This document shows positions 1 to 11,903 of a DNA stretch of 64,000 nucleotides, one piece after another (the stretch's first letter is position 1; every line of letters starts with the position of its first letter). The DNA is taken from contig JANTQA010000036.1 in assembly GCA_027625915.1 (NCBI GenBank), positions 6,097,001-6,161,000 of the forward strand, written 5' to 3'. Made by a program: the position numbers and the translations under genes. The DNA is from Anaeramoeba flamelloides. Its lineage: Eukaryota > Metamonada > Anaeramoebidae. The notes beneath the pieces are model-generated. The model was not told where the DNA came from, searched no databases, and saw only the letters and a list, made by a program, of their open reading frames with translations.

Positions 1-1491
1 ATTCAATTCTTTTTAAAGAAATTACATTTTTTAAATTATAGGCGACAATTGGTTGTAAAGATGCAGAGCTTTCATAAAAAAATAAACTCCAACAAATGAT
101 CACTCCCCAGCATTTGATCATTTTTTCACCTTTTTCTTCAAAATACAAAAATCCTTTTTTTTCAATAGGATATGCAGTTCCGTTGTTTTTTTCGGTTTCA
201 ATTTCTTCCAATAATTCTAAAGCAATTTGTTTATTAATATTATTAATCGTTAAAATGGAATCACTATTTAATTCTTTTTTTTTCAAATTGTTATTAAATT
301 TTTCACTGAATTTATTATTAATAATTTTGGAATTAATTTCGAATTTTTTATTATTTATATTTTGAAATTTTTTTGAACTATTTTTGTTATCATTGATTTT
401 TTTATCATTTTTATTTTGTTTGTTAATATTTTGTTTGCTTTTGTTGTTTGGATTTTTAATGCTTTTATTATTATTATTGATGTTGTTGTTGTTGTTGTTT
501 TTATTCCCCAGGATGTTATTATTCTGTTGATTGCCTTCGTTTGAATGAGTATTCTGATTTTCGCCATTATTTTGATCATTTGTGAATATATCATTATAAT
601 TAGCTAATTTAATTATTTGTAATTTTGATTGGGGTACTATTCCTATTGTTTGATCATTTTCTACTTTGAAATATTTTTCATTTATTTGTTTTAATAATTT
701 AAACCATTGTCTTTTTTGAAAAGATAATTCCTCTTTATTATCAGATTTTTTTTCATTTGATTGGATTGTATAAATGATTTCTTCTTCATCATCCATCATT
801 GGGTATATTAATCTTGCCTGAAATGATAATAATATGTTCTTTACATAATTAATTTCAGAAATTTTGGAATTTAATAATAAAATTTTATTTAATAATAAAT
901 TATAGGGATTATGTACATATTCATTTTTTTTCCGATTGGTGCCTTTGTTAAATGTAATAGGTTTTAAATGATTAAATTTTTTATTAATATTTTTATTAAT
1001 ATAATAAATCTTTTTATTTAATTTTTCTAATTTCTTTTCAAATAATTCAATTAGATTAGTAATTTTATTTATTTCATTCTCCTTTCTATTAAATTCGATT
1101 GGCTCTTTTAATTTTATTAAATTTATTAAATTTTGAATGGTATCAAACCATTTATGGAAAGTTGGCTTCTCAAATGCTGTTAAAAATAACGAATTTTGTT
1201 GCCTGGTTTTGATTTCAAACGAATATTGCTTATTGACCTTTGCTTCTGAATTAACAATACTCTGAATATCTTTTAATGGGAAGCAGAAATCTGTTTCAGA
1301 GCTTGGCTTTGATGTTAAATTAAAAAGATTATAATTAATTAATAAAAATAGTTCTCGTTTGTGCTCTTTATAAATATTTGTTTTTTCAGATACTCTTGTA
1401 AAATAAGATATCAATTTGAATTTATAATTTTTATAAAATTCTCCAAATCCATTTGTTTTGGTGGTTGTAAGAATATTTTCTTTTTTTTGAT
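1..1491 (-). CDS. PH-SH3 repeat protein, downstream exon, runs off left edge
   Basis: An open frame with no stop runs from 1491 down to base 1 (about 496 codons). It has no start codon and an in-frame TAA lies just upstream. The sequence before it has a CTAAC branch-point-like motif and ends in a 3' splice site (ACAAATAG), so this is an internal exon. Visible parts in order are: a PH domain (about 1440-1090) with strands FEIKTR and FLTAF and the closing helix with a conserved Trp (HKWFDTI); a coiled Lys/Asn stretch; an SH3-like domain (about 850-600) with EELSF and GIVPQSKL; an Asn-rich linker (about 580-350); and the start of another PH domain (about 160-1, KKGFLYFEE, CWGVI). PH domains bind phosphoinositides or proteins and SH3 domains bind Pro-rich peptides. 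It is probably the continuation of the PH-SH3 exon at 4487-5552. The specific function is unknown. Confidence 0.8.
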
Positions 1492-1532
1492 CTATTTGTT
1501 TTGATTTTTATATTATAAATTGTTAGAATATG

Positions 1533-1534
<2 letters not shown>

Positions 1535-1628
<94 letters not shown>
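1535..1628. repeat. Composite microsatellite (AT)n(GT)n(TATG)n
   Basis: A run of AT dinucleotides (~1535-1578) passes directly into a GT run (~1579-1614) and ends in TATG units. It lies just upstream of the splice acceptor at 1491 and so inside the proposed intron. Confidence 0.95.
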
Positions 1629-2821
1629 ATTGCATTGTATTAATTAAAGTAAAAAAAAATGAGAGATTGATTTTATTTAAAATGATATTTTAGGTATTTA
1701 TAAAAAAATGAATTTGTTAAATTGAAAGATTTATGTTGCTTATCTATTTATTTTTTCTAATTTAATTCCATGGTTCTAATACTATTTTAAATTTTTAATT
1801 TAAAAAAAAAAATATAAAGTTAAAAGTAATATTCACTGATCATCAAATTTAGATGGTGCTTAAGTGTTTTAAAGAAAAATGAAAGATGCGATTTTATTTC
1901 CCAAGTAGTTGTGGGAAATTTTGATCCTTTGATATGAAAGCATACTATATATTGTTAGAAATTTACAAATAATATAACTAAAAAACTTTTTCTTATTATT
2001 CATTTTTATCAATATTAATTTTTTTAATTTGGATTATAAATGTTCTTTTTTAATTCAAAAAATTTTCTTTTTAATTCAAAAAATTTTAATAATCCTTCCT
2101 CAAAAAATTAAATTTCAAATTAAAAAAATGCATATTTCAAAATGATATTGATTTTAGTAGTTTTTTGAAAATTCATTGGACTAAAAAACCTTTTTAGTTC
2201 ATTTTTCAAACAAAGTTAGTCACAAGCTAAATTTTCACATTTTTATCAAAATTAAAAACCCTAAACATAAGGAACCATAAATAAAAGGGGCTTAACTTAA
2301 AAATAAAAAATAATGGGGATTTGTTAAGATATCAATCTTGAAATGAAAGTAAAGATATTTGAATTTTCAATTTGGAGAAATTTGATTTGGTTTAATTGGA
2401 ATTTTTCTTTTTTTGGGATTTTTAATAAATTTTCTTTGAGGTGAAGAGTAAATTAATCAAAATATTAAAGAACAATTCGGATAGCCGTTTACATTTTTCG
2501 TTTTTCTGTAGAATCCTTAAAATTTAAGGGTTATACTTTCCAAATGAGTTCTGAACGGGCATTATAAATGATGTCTTTTTATATTCGAAAAGATGAATAC
2601 AATCTTTTATCCACAGATTAAAATACTTTTTTTTTTTTTTGTAAAAAATGATTTTTATTGGTTTCTATTTTTTGTTCTTCTTTAAAACCTCACTTAACAG
2701 ATTGCTTAAAAAATACACCAAAGAAGATATTTATCCAATTAGTTCTTTAATTTCAGTCGGTTATTAATACTAATGATTCTGTAAAATCTTAATAATTTCA
2801 CCATAAATTAATACTAAACTA

Positions 2822-4000
2822 AATTCCAAAAATTTGGTCACATTTTTAAACAGTTGAAAGAATAACAATATCACAACTTTACATTCAATTTGGAAAGAAT
2901 TTTAATTTTACAAACTATTTCATTTTTTGTCTTTTTTGTTTTGTTTTCATTTCCTTTTTTTCAGTTACGTAATCTGTTTCCTTAGATCTGGAATTTTTTT
3001 GATGGTTGATAGAAGTTTGGTACTGGGTTTGTTAAATAGAAAAATCCACATACAATTAGTCGATGATATCTTATCATTGATCGATTAACAATTGTTGGTG
3101 AAATTTCAACAAATTTACCAATAAAATTTTTTTATAAAAATATATTAAGTTTCAAAAACTTCTTATGACTGTATCTGTTTTAGATACTCTTTGAATTAGA
3201 AATCTCAAATTTATTCACTTCAAAATTCTCTCTTTAACCGATTAGATGAGGTTTCGTCTAACCATTAGCAATAAATCCAATACAGTTTTTTATTTTGCTC
3301 GTTTCATCATTTTGTACACATCGATTTTTATTTTTTCATTTTAAATTTTGTTCTTTTATTTGGATGAAAATGATTACTTTTAAAAACATTAATACTATGT
3401 TAACTTAAATGTATTTTTATATTACGTTTGGAAAATTATAATAAATTGAGGTTTTTTTTGCCTACTGTAGTCCAAATAAAGCGTGCAAAAAAAAATTTAA
3501 TCCAGGTTTCAAAATAATATGAGTGTTTTTTTGTTATAAAAGACCAATACATCAACCAATCAAAGAAACTGATAATAAACCCTAAATAAATATGGTATTG
3601 GTTTCTTAAAGTTCTATTATTTAAAAAGAAATCCTAAAAAATGAAGGATCAAATTGTAAAATTTAACCCAAAAAATAGAGTAAATTTTTACAAGAAAATT
3701 TTTATTCATCAAAAAAACAACAAAAATTTCAAAAAAATTGAGAATATTATGGAAAATTTTCAACTATTTGCATTCACTAATTTAAATTTTACTCAAAATA
3801 TGCAGGTGTTTACTCTGAAAATTGATTTGAACTTAGGTAAACTATTTGGTAGTCGATTGGATGTTGCCTTGGAACAAGTAGAAAAAAAAATCACGGATTA
3901 TATTTTGAAATACGGATTATAGTTTCTGTGCACGCATTATTTTGATCACTGTATTTTTGTTTCTGTGATGTCCAAATTTTTGGAATGGGGTTTACTTTAT
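2822..4000 (+). repeat. Dispersed TIR repeat, copy 1, interrupted at 3465-3951
   Basis: The ends carry a short inverted repeat (ATTCCAAAAATTTGG at the left; its complement CCAAATTTTTGGAAT at the right, ~3970-3990). The body matches the reverse complement of 28578-29110 over several hundred bases, for example the shared block GGTGAAATTTCAAC and the block around ACAGTTGAAAGAATAAC. A second element sits inside this copy; the copy at 28.6 kb lacks it and so is the empty site. Confidence 0.7.
3465..3951 (+). mobile_element. 487-base TIR element with TA flanks (family T), copy 1
   Basis: The terminal inverted repeats are about 23 bases with five mismatches (both end in AAT/AAA-GCGTGCA). TA lies immediately outside both ends (3463-3464 and 3952-3953), as in Tc1/mariner-type insertion. 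The related copy at 40338-40819 is in reverse orientation. Each copy has a short ORF (93 codons at 3641-3922 here; 40361-40684 there) that shares motifs such as FKIDLNLG / LKIDLNLG and LG/FGS-LDV-LE. I see no DDE catalytic signature, so the ORF may be a transposase remnant or chance. The element interrupts the repeat at 2822-4000. Confidence 0.75.
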
Positions 4001-4486
4001 ATTAGTACTTTTGGGTAAGTGGATCTTTGAAGTAGAACAGAAAACAAAACCAAAATAAACCACTTTTTCTGAAAAAAAAAAAAAATTATTTTAATCTCTG
4101 GATAAAAGATTATCGTCACTTGAACCAAAATGAAAGGGTGGAATTTGTAATGTGACTGATGAGTTTGTTTAGAACATACGCCCTTAAATACGGCTGTTTG
4201 AAAAAAGTGTGTACTGGAAGGTTTGAGAAGTGGTAATCAAACTTTCTGAAAGCAAGCGAATTAGAAAGTTTGTAGGAGCCGTTTTATTAAACTTTACGTC
4301 CACACTTTGTAAAAACAGTTGCAAGAGCAGAAAGAATTTTTTTTTTTCAAAAAAAAAGTGCAAAAATAATTTAGATAATATGAAAAGGGGAAATGTGAAG
4401 CAGAAATGGAGATGAAAGATAATAGACCTAAAAAAGAAAAGAAAGCTTAAAGACAAAGTTCAAAAACTTATCATTGAAAAACAAAC

Positions 4487-5552
4487 CTAAACTATTTTTT
4501 TTGAAAATAATCTCAAAATCTTCATAAACATAATCTTCTAATTGATAATTGTCTGTAAAAACTAATTTCGATAATCCGTCGGAACAAAGCCAACCAGCAT
4601 AGTCTCTACATTCACCAATCATCATGTCTGGATCCTTCTCGTCATAAACACGGATTATATCATATTTCCTTAATTTGAGCCATTTCTTTTGGTTCATGTT
4701 GCCACCAATAAACTGATTTGCATTATTTGTATTAATTTTTTTCTCGTCGATGACAATCATCGTTGAAGAGAAGGAATTTAGTTGTTGCGAGCAAAGTACC
4801 CAGAGTTTCATTATTAAAATTTTTCTCCACTCGACAATTTGTAGAAAAGATCTTTTATTAACATCCATTTTTGCTTGGAAAGTTTTTGTTTTTTTTGCCT
4901 TGAACTTGGACTTGTTGGATTGTGAGAGTGAATTTGAAATTTTTGTCTTTTCAAGCCCTAGCCTCGTCTCCAAGCGATCTAAGGATAATAGTAAGAGCCG
5001 AATCAACTCTTGGTCTTCTTTTCTTACCTTTCGGCGGATAATCGTGTTAAACGCCAAACTGATCTTCAGGATTGTGATCCAGTCTTGGCACTCCTCCTGG
5101 CAATCACCCCTTAAGACATACATCCGATCCCGTAGCACGATACTAAAGACATGGGGCTTTTCCCAGATTTTGGAGAGATCAAGAACTCCGATGATCATGG
5201 GCAAGTTGACTTTCCCAAGAGGCACAGCTTCAGTGAGATTGGAATCAGTTTTGTAATATTTCAAAAAGCCGTCACCCAAGACAACCCATCTTTTCTTCCA
5301 TCTTGTATTTCCCTTCCCCATTTTAGACAGCCACCCAGATTTTTGGTGTGGTATAAATAGGTCTTGTCGAATAGGTGAGATTTTGAACGTTTGGATTTTT
5401 GTTGTTTGTTGGTTTTGGATTTGGTTTTGTGGTTTATTTTGATCCGTAAGGTATTTGTTCATTCTCGAAAACTCTAAATTTAGCCTTTGAGAGTTGTACT
5501 TTACACTTTTTAATACTCTTCTTTTTTGGTACTTGCGGGTTTTGTTGTTCAT
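4487..5552 (-). CDS. PH-SH3 protein, 5' exon
   Basis: The exon opens with Met at 5552 (MNNKTRKYQ) and codes for about 355 residues. A basic Gln/Asn-rich leader is followed by a clear PH domain at residues ~73-168 (GWLSKMGKG, RWKKRWVVL, FLKYYKT, VFSIV, closing WITILK). A Ser/Lys linker and an SH3-like domain at ~235-330 (WVLCSQ, KLRKYDIIRVYD, AGWLCSDGLSKLVF) complete it. The open frame continues to a TAG at 4428, but that TAG sits in a TTTTTTTAG context and would be the only TAG stop in the window. A donor G|GTTTGT at 4487/4486, identical to that of the uS15 gene, is in the right phase (1) to join the exon ending at 1491. Joined, the protein alternates PH-SH3-PH-SH3-PH. An alternative is a 57-base intron (4430ish-4486) leading to a short hydrophobic tail. 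Adaptor or scaffold at membranes is inferred only. Confidence 0.75.
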
Positions 5553-7643
5553 TCTGATTTTTTTTGTTTACTTTGTCAAAGAAAATATTTTCTAGAAGAA
5601 TTAACAACAAAAAATGACAAATCATTTTTGAATTTCTTCTTTTTTTCCTTGACATTAAGTTTGTGGATTCTTAATTCCAGTTTTGTTTGATTTTTCCATA
5701 ATAAAAAGAGGAAAAAATAATAATTTTTTTTTCAAAATGGGGTTATTATTGGTGTAGCTTGGTTGTCACAGAAAATTTATTTTCTTTTCGATTTTTACAA
5801 ATAATTCATCCTATTTTTTTTAAACCCAAAATTAAGGGAAATTTGAATAAAAAAAGTCTTTAAAGAGACTATTTTCTTTTTTCTCCTGAAGGTACATACT
5901 GTTTTTGTCTTAAAGTAAGGAAATACTCTTTTTGGGAAAAATAATTCAAATGAAGAAAATAAGTTTAATAGGAAAAAAAGTTAAACTTGTTTTTTTGGGG
6001 AATTAAAAAACATACTCAAAAAGAAAAGTAAGATCACTTTTTAAAAGAAAAAAATTATTGGAAAAAGAGAAACATGTGACGAATTATAAGAACAGCTATT
6101 ATAATATTACTTTTAATAAGGGTTTTTCTTGTGATTGATCAATTCCATGGATAGAAGAAAATAAAAGAGAAACTTTTTTCTTATCTTTTTCCAGACATTT
6201 CTTTAACAAATCTTTTTCGAAAAAAGAAGGATTTCAAAGAAAGGTCTTGTAATTTGTCGATCTATAATTATAAGTTGGCTTTATTCTTTGTGATTATTTG
6301 AAAATATTATAAGGTGAACAAATAATGTGTAAATGAAAAAAACGTTTCTGTCGAGAACAAAAGAAACCAGTTGAAATGTTGTTCCTGTTAAATTACCAAT
6401 ACCAGTAAATAATTTAATAAAAAATTTTTGACTATTTTTTCGATCTCAAGAACGAACTATTCGAGTTATCTCGAAAAAAAGCTATGAGGGTTGTATTTGT
6501 TGATTTTAAAATAATGTATTATTCTTTAAAGTTAATTTGTCATACTATTAGTCGATTTTACTTTTCATTTTGAGGATAGGAGGCTTCAAGATTAAGGTTT
6601 TCAATCGAAAATTATGTTTCACTTTTTTTCAGGTTTAGTTTTTTTTTTTTCTTATTTCACTTTCTTTTGCAATTGGCTAATAAATAAAGGATCCTTACAA
6701 AAAGTTGTTAATAAATATTTCTAATCTATGTTATGGCCAAAATGCCATTTTTTGGACAGTTTTTACTGCTATTCATTCTAAGAAAACCAAAGAAACGTAA
6801 AATTTTTTTCTTCTTTCCAAAAAGGGTTTATTCAAGATTATCAAAATTTTATTGTCTCTGATAACTGGGATACAATGCGGAATCAATAAAAAATGGGTTT
6901 AAATTATTCTAGATTCAAGAAAGTCAAAAAATTTAATATTTGTGAGTATTTTTCGGAAAAATCAAAAAAAATCATTTATTTTCCAAAAACTTTTCGAATA
7001 TTCTCGAATACAATGCGGTAAGTTTAAAATACTGGTTTTTTTCCCAATTACTTCTCCTAATTCGAACTTTATATTCAAGTATATTTCTAGCATTGTACTA
7101 AACTCTAAGATATTTCACAAATGAAGAAGAAAGTAAGTGAAATAGAGGTATTCCAATTTTCAAAATATTGAAAATTTTTTGATTTGGATTCTGTAAAATC
7201 ATTTTACATTTAGTTTTTGAGAAGTTTCTAAAATTTTGGTCTTATTTTACTTGTTTTTCAGGTTTTTGGAATTTAATGAGTTATTACAAACGATTTTATT
7301 TTTATCTTTTATTTCAATAAGCAAATATTTTATTTTTAAAACCTCAATCTTGTCAGGTATTTTTCAAGATGAACAAAAAATCAAACTGAAAAACCCATCA
7401 ATTTTTAATTTCTTTCAGTAAACAGAAACAAAAACAACAATTACAATTCCCTTGCCAAATTTGAAAGACACTCTCTTGACAATCAAAAAAAACTAGATAT
7501 TATTTAAATCAGGTAAGCAAAAACAAGCTCTAAAATTTATTCACAGGAATCTAAAAGTTTGTGTTTGGGATAGTAAAATCACTAGATAAGTTCGATTTTA
7601 AAGAATTATAATAAAGAAAGAATAGGTGGGTATTATAAACAAT
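5553..7643. other. Intergenic, no gene seen
   Basis: AT-rich, with A and T runs. Short open frames (for example at 6942 and 7236) are low complexity and Phe/Ile-rich, with no family resemblance. The first part should hold the promoter and 5' leader of the PH-SH3 gene, but no motif is decisive. Confidence 0.6.
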
Positions 7644-7827
7644 CAGTATCACTTGTAAGACACAAACTTTGGATGGAATTTTAGAAATAAAAAAATCTAA
7701 AAATTAAATGTATAAAATTCAAATTCTCAGAAAATAAATTGTGTAAAAAAAAGATCTGCAAAATGAGCCTTACTTTGAGATTTTTTGGTGTTAACAAAAT
7801 CTTTATGAAAAATTGTTCCTTCAATGT
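7644..7827 (+). mobile_element. Degenerate copy of the ~196-base palindromic element
   Basis: It begins CAGTATCACTTGTAAGACAC and keeps AGACACAAACTTT from the left arm. Blocks of the centre (AAAATTCAAATTCT) and of the right arm (TTTGAGATTTTTT) also remain. It is much more diverged than the other copies, so it is an older insertion. The right boundary is approximate. Confidence 0.55.
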
Positions 7828-7889
7828 AGCGCTGATTAGAATATATTCAAAATTTTTTTGACAATATTTGAAATTGAAAAATGAAGTAA

Positions 7890-9000
7890 CAATCTAATTT
7901 TTTTAATAGAAGAATTTAACAAAATAATAACTTTTAAAAATAAATAACTGTTGTCAAAATTTGCTCAATTTTCACTCTTTTAATAGTTAAAATTGAATAT
8001 ATTTTCGCAATATTTCTACAAAAAAAAATATTTTCGATATGTTAAGAAGAAGAGATCATGTAGTCTGTGAAGGAAGAATACTCCAATATACTTTGAAAAT
8101 AAAACCACTAATTTTTGGAATAATCCAATTTAAAAAATATATTTGATTGTTTAAAAATTAACAAAAATTATTTTAAAATTATAAAAATATAAATCGATTC
8201 GATTCAAAGATTTTTAATAATTGTTTTCAATATTTTGACAAAAAAAAAGATGAGAAGAGCAACCAACACATATAAATTAATATTCCCCTAAAACACCTTT
8301 TTTTCCACTTATTATATCAAGAAATGCCTTTTAATTTAATTATTTGAAATTTTAAGATTATATTTTATCTTTGAAAATAAGTAAAATTTTATATATTTAT
8401 ATTATAACTTTATTCAAAAATAACAAATAAATATTATAAATACATTGATTATTTCCAAAATAATTAAAACAAGAATTTGAATTATTTCAACCAATTTCGA
8501 ATAAACCAAAGATTAAAAGTATTAATACATTTTACCTTTTTGTATCAATTTTTTAAAGATTTTCGAAAAAATAAAACGAATTCAAATTAAAAAATTTAAT
8601 AAAAAAAAAAATAATTGATATTATCAAATAACTGATTTTAATACGATCTTTTCCTTATTTATAATCTTGATATTTGAAAAAAAATATTACTTGATCTTTG
8701 AAATTTCAAGAAATTCAACAAAAAATTTGTGAAGAAAATAGAACCAAAGATTATTTTTTTCGGATCTCTCAGGTATTCAATATCTGATTTATTTTTATTT
8801 TATTTTTACAATTAGATTAAATTTGAAATGATATTTCTATATATCAACCCGAAGAAATTTTGAAAAGTGGGATTTCCGAAAATAAAAATGTTTTACTAAT
8901 TTTTTTTTTTTTTAAATCCCAAATAAAAAAGATTAAATCATTTTATGGAAAATTACATTGGGAAAAAATAATTTTTTTAATAATCATAACCTGTTCCCTA
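7890..9000 (+). repeat. Old dispersed repeat, copy 1
   Basis: It matches 56130-57120 in the same orientation as several well-aligned blocks. Examples are AAACCACTAA(T/G)TTTT near 8103 and 56429, GATATTATCAAATAACTGAT near 8618 and 56845, and AAATTTCAAGAAATT near 8700 and 56925. Between blocks the copies are diverged. No open frame is conserved and no ends were identified. Confidence 0.6.
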
Positions 9001-10160
9001 AAAACCCAATAAAGAAGATTTGTAATTAAAATTTAATTAAATTCGTGGTGGAAAACTTTTTCTATTTCACGTGATGTAAGAATTTTTATTCTCTTATCAA
9101 GAAAAATTGTTTTTACCAATTTGCTTATTTATTGGTAAAACAGTATAATTGTTAATTAGGAATTTTGATTTAATTTTTTTTCAATGAAAAAAAAAAAATA
9201 TTAATGGTATTCTCGAATATTTTTTTAAGTATACTTTGGAAAGGTAAAAAATTTCTATTGATTTATATGAATGGGGTTTTATATAAATATTAATAATATC
9301 TTTGGTATTATTAATAAAAAGAATCTATGATTTATATTATCTTGTACAAGTGATAATAAAATTTGTGTTTCTCTAATAAAATTTCTAAAAAAAGTCTAGA
9401 AATTAAACTCTTTCCGATGAGTACCTAAATTTTCAAAAATTGAAAGAATTGGGCACAAATATGGATTATACTTACTTCTTTTAAATTCTTTAAAAACGAC
9501 ATTATTTTTTTTTAATATCAGTCATAGACTGAAAATTAAATAAATTTTCTATTTATTTCTTAAATTAAAAAAAAAACAACAGCACACAAAGAGAAAAGTA
9601 ATTTTATCACTTTAAAAATAAATAACTAAATGAATTAATTCGATTTTTTTACCAAAATTTCAATATTTTTATTAATTTTTATTTTTTGTCTAATGCAAAT
9701 AAAATATTAATTATAAAGTGAAAGATAATGTTAATATTGATTTATTATATAATTATTTTTTTAACGGGGTATTCTTTACGAAAGTTCAAAATAACTCAGT
9801 GTAATTAAGAAGTAATTGGATAAATATTTTCTTGTGGTAATTATTTTCAAACTTGGTATGTGATGATTTTAACTACAAAAAAAGATAAAAAACTAAAAAT
9901 AAATTATATCAAAATTAATACTTTCCAGCATAAAACGAAAAACAATATTTGCTATTTTCAAGAATTAATCCAATCATTTGTAAAATAATAAGTTTCTTTT
10001 TTTGTTTTTATATAGGAAATATATGGAATTTAGAAATTCAAAAAAAAATTTCAAAGTAATAACTTGTAAAAATGAGGTTCAGTCATCTATTTCAAAGTCG
10101 AAATACAAATTATATTTTTTTAAGACTCAAGATAAGATTTAATTATAATTATAAATATAA
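9001..10160. other. Intergenic, no gene seen
   Basis: Very AT-rich with homopolymer runs. Nothing recognisable as a gene, RNA or repeat end. Confidence 0.6.
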
Positions 10161-10340
<180 letters not shown>

Positions 10341-10585
10341 AGTAGTCTATCCATTCTTTTTTATTAAATCAAACACAGATAAATTTTGTGTTTTTTTTTT
10401 TAAGTTTTTAGATATCTTCCTTTTTTTTGATTTTTTTTTACTTTCAAAAAATTATTTTGTTGAAAAATATGAGGTAATTCTTTGAATCAAATCTTTAAAT
10501 TAACCATAAAAAATTTTTTCGGTTTTTTTTTTTCTCTTTATTGTTTTTTCCAAAACAATTTAACCAAGAAGAATGAACTTATATA

Positions 10586-10781
10586 CAGTCAGTTCCGCTT
10601 TTAAGAAATTAACTTCGAACAAAATTTAAGGTACTCAAAAAAAAATCAAATTAAAGCATAAAATTCAAATTCTAGTAAAATAATTTGTAAAAAGAAATTA
10701 CAAATAATGTGCCTTAATTTGCAATTTTTTTTTTGCCTTAATTTTCGTTGAAAGTTTGTGTCTTAAAAGTGAAATTGACTG
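10586..10781 (+). mobile_element. 196-base palindromic miniature element (family P)
   Basis: The element is an almost complete inverted repeat: left arm CAGTCAGTTCCGCTTTTAAG, right arm ending in its complement (GAAATTGACTG). TA lies outside both ends (10584-10585, 10782-10783). The arms keep TTAAG and GTGCCTTAAT blocks around a T-rich centre. There is no coding capacity. TA flanks and CAGT ends fit a Tc1/mariner-mobilised MITE; the family assignment is inferred. Confidence 0.85.
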
Positions 10782-10795
10782 TATATATATATATA

Positions 10796-11375
10796 AACCC
10801 CTTTTCAAAAATTGTGACTCACCTGAAACAATAAATTAAAAAAAAAAAAATTATCCTTTAGTATCCAAGAACAATTAATAACTAAAAATGATTTGTAAAT
10901 CATATTAAATCATTCTAAATGTATAAAAGTCTGATATATTAAAAATTAAAAAAAAAATAAAATCAAAAACTAAAAAAAAAAAAGTGAGTCACAATGTTTG
11001 AAATGAGCATTACCGATTTTTTATTACTGAACTTTCACTTAAAAAAAGTTGAACAACAAGATTTTTTATGAATAAAAAAAATTCATTTTTAAAGACATTA
11101 CATAGTCTCAATTTTCTTAGTGATTATTTGTCTTTTCGAAGATCTCTCTTTTTTTTTCAAATGATCTTTTTTTTAATAAAAGGTATCAAAAAAAAAAAGA
11201 AAACCAAAAAAAAAAGAAAACTAAAATCAAAAAAAAAGAAGAACTAAAATTTGCAAAATTAGAAAAAATGATTCTGATCCAAAAATTTGAAAATATTTTA
11301 TTGTTACGAATACTGGAATAAATCCTCAAAACAACTCCAATTAACATTATAAAGTGAGTTAAAATTTTTGAAAAA
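10796..11375 (+). repeat. Dispersed TIR repeat (family C), copy 1
   Basis: The end motif TTTCAAAAATTGTGACTCAC at 10804 recurs inverted at ~10984 (GTGAGTCACAATGTTTGAAA) and in weaker form at ~11352 (GTGAGTTAAAATTTTTGAAA). The body (TTATTACTGAACTTTCA, TTGAACAACAAGATTTTTT) recurs at 42010-42450 in the same sense and at 60935-61530 reversed. It starts a few bases after the palindromic element at 10586-10781. Confidence 0.7.
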
Positions 11376-11707
11376 TAGTTAATTGTTAAATTGAATTACT
11401 ATTTTAGGGGTTTCTTTTTCATTTTGAGATTCAATTTGAAAATTAAAAAAAATATATAGATGAAGAATTAGACTTCCGATTGAGTATGGATATTAGTTTG
11501 AAGTTTCTGACCATTTAAAATTGGTTATTGACATCATAAAATTTGATTAAAAAACTAAAAAATAAAATTTACTATTGTTAAAAAAAAGTGAGCAACTTAA
11601 CAATATTTTCAAACACACAAATATTTTAAATTTTTATTAGTCCAAAAAAATTTTCAATAATTTTTGAAAATAAGAAAGGGTTAAATTAAATTTATTTAAT
11701 AGGTATA

Positions 11708-11903
11708 CAGTCAGTTTCACTTTTAAGACACAAACTTTCAACGAAATTTAAGATACAAAAAAAATCTCAAATTAAGGCACAAAATTTGGAATTTTTTTTT
11801 TACAAATTATTTTACTAGAATTTGAAATTTGTGCTTTAATTTGAGATTTTTTTTGTGCCTTAAATTTCGTTGAAAGTTTGTATATTAAAAGTGAAACTGA
11901 CTG
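11708..11903 (+). mobile_element. 196-base palindromic miniature element (family P)
   Basis: Same length and architecture as the copy at 10586. It opens CAGTCAGTTTCACTTTTAAG and closes with GTGAAACTGACTG, with TA at 11706-11707 and 11904-11905. The arms are nearly perfect complements, and a single strand would form a long hairpin. Confidence 0.9.

Larger units (their letters stand above)
1492..4486 (-). other. Proposed ~3.0 kb intron of the PH-SH3 gene
   Basis: No coding exon is visible between the two PH-SH3 exons. The stretch holds an (AT)n(GT)n microsatellite at 1535-1628, a dispersed repeat at ~2822-4000, and a 487-base TIR element inserted in that repeat. On the minus strand the left boundary is GTTTGT and the right boundary has CTAAC about 30 bases before AG, and the phases match (G + AT gives Asp). 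If the two exons prove to be separate genes, this is instead an intergenic region. Confidence 0.55.

Noticed and set aside
355-594. Minus-strand Thr/Ile-rich open frame
   Set aside because: Shadow of the real PH-SH3 exon frame on the same strand, which stays open over the whole 1-1491 stretch.
4184-4427. Extra 3' exon of the PH-SH3 gene via a 57-base intron (acceptor TTTTTTTAG)
   Set aside because: The spliced product is a short hydrophobic, Phe/Lys tail with no domain. The distant exon ending at 1491 continues the PH-SH3 pattern and fits better, though cDNA is needed to exclude it.
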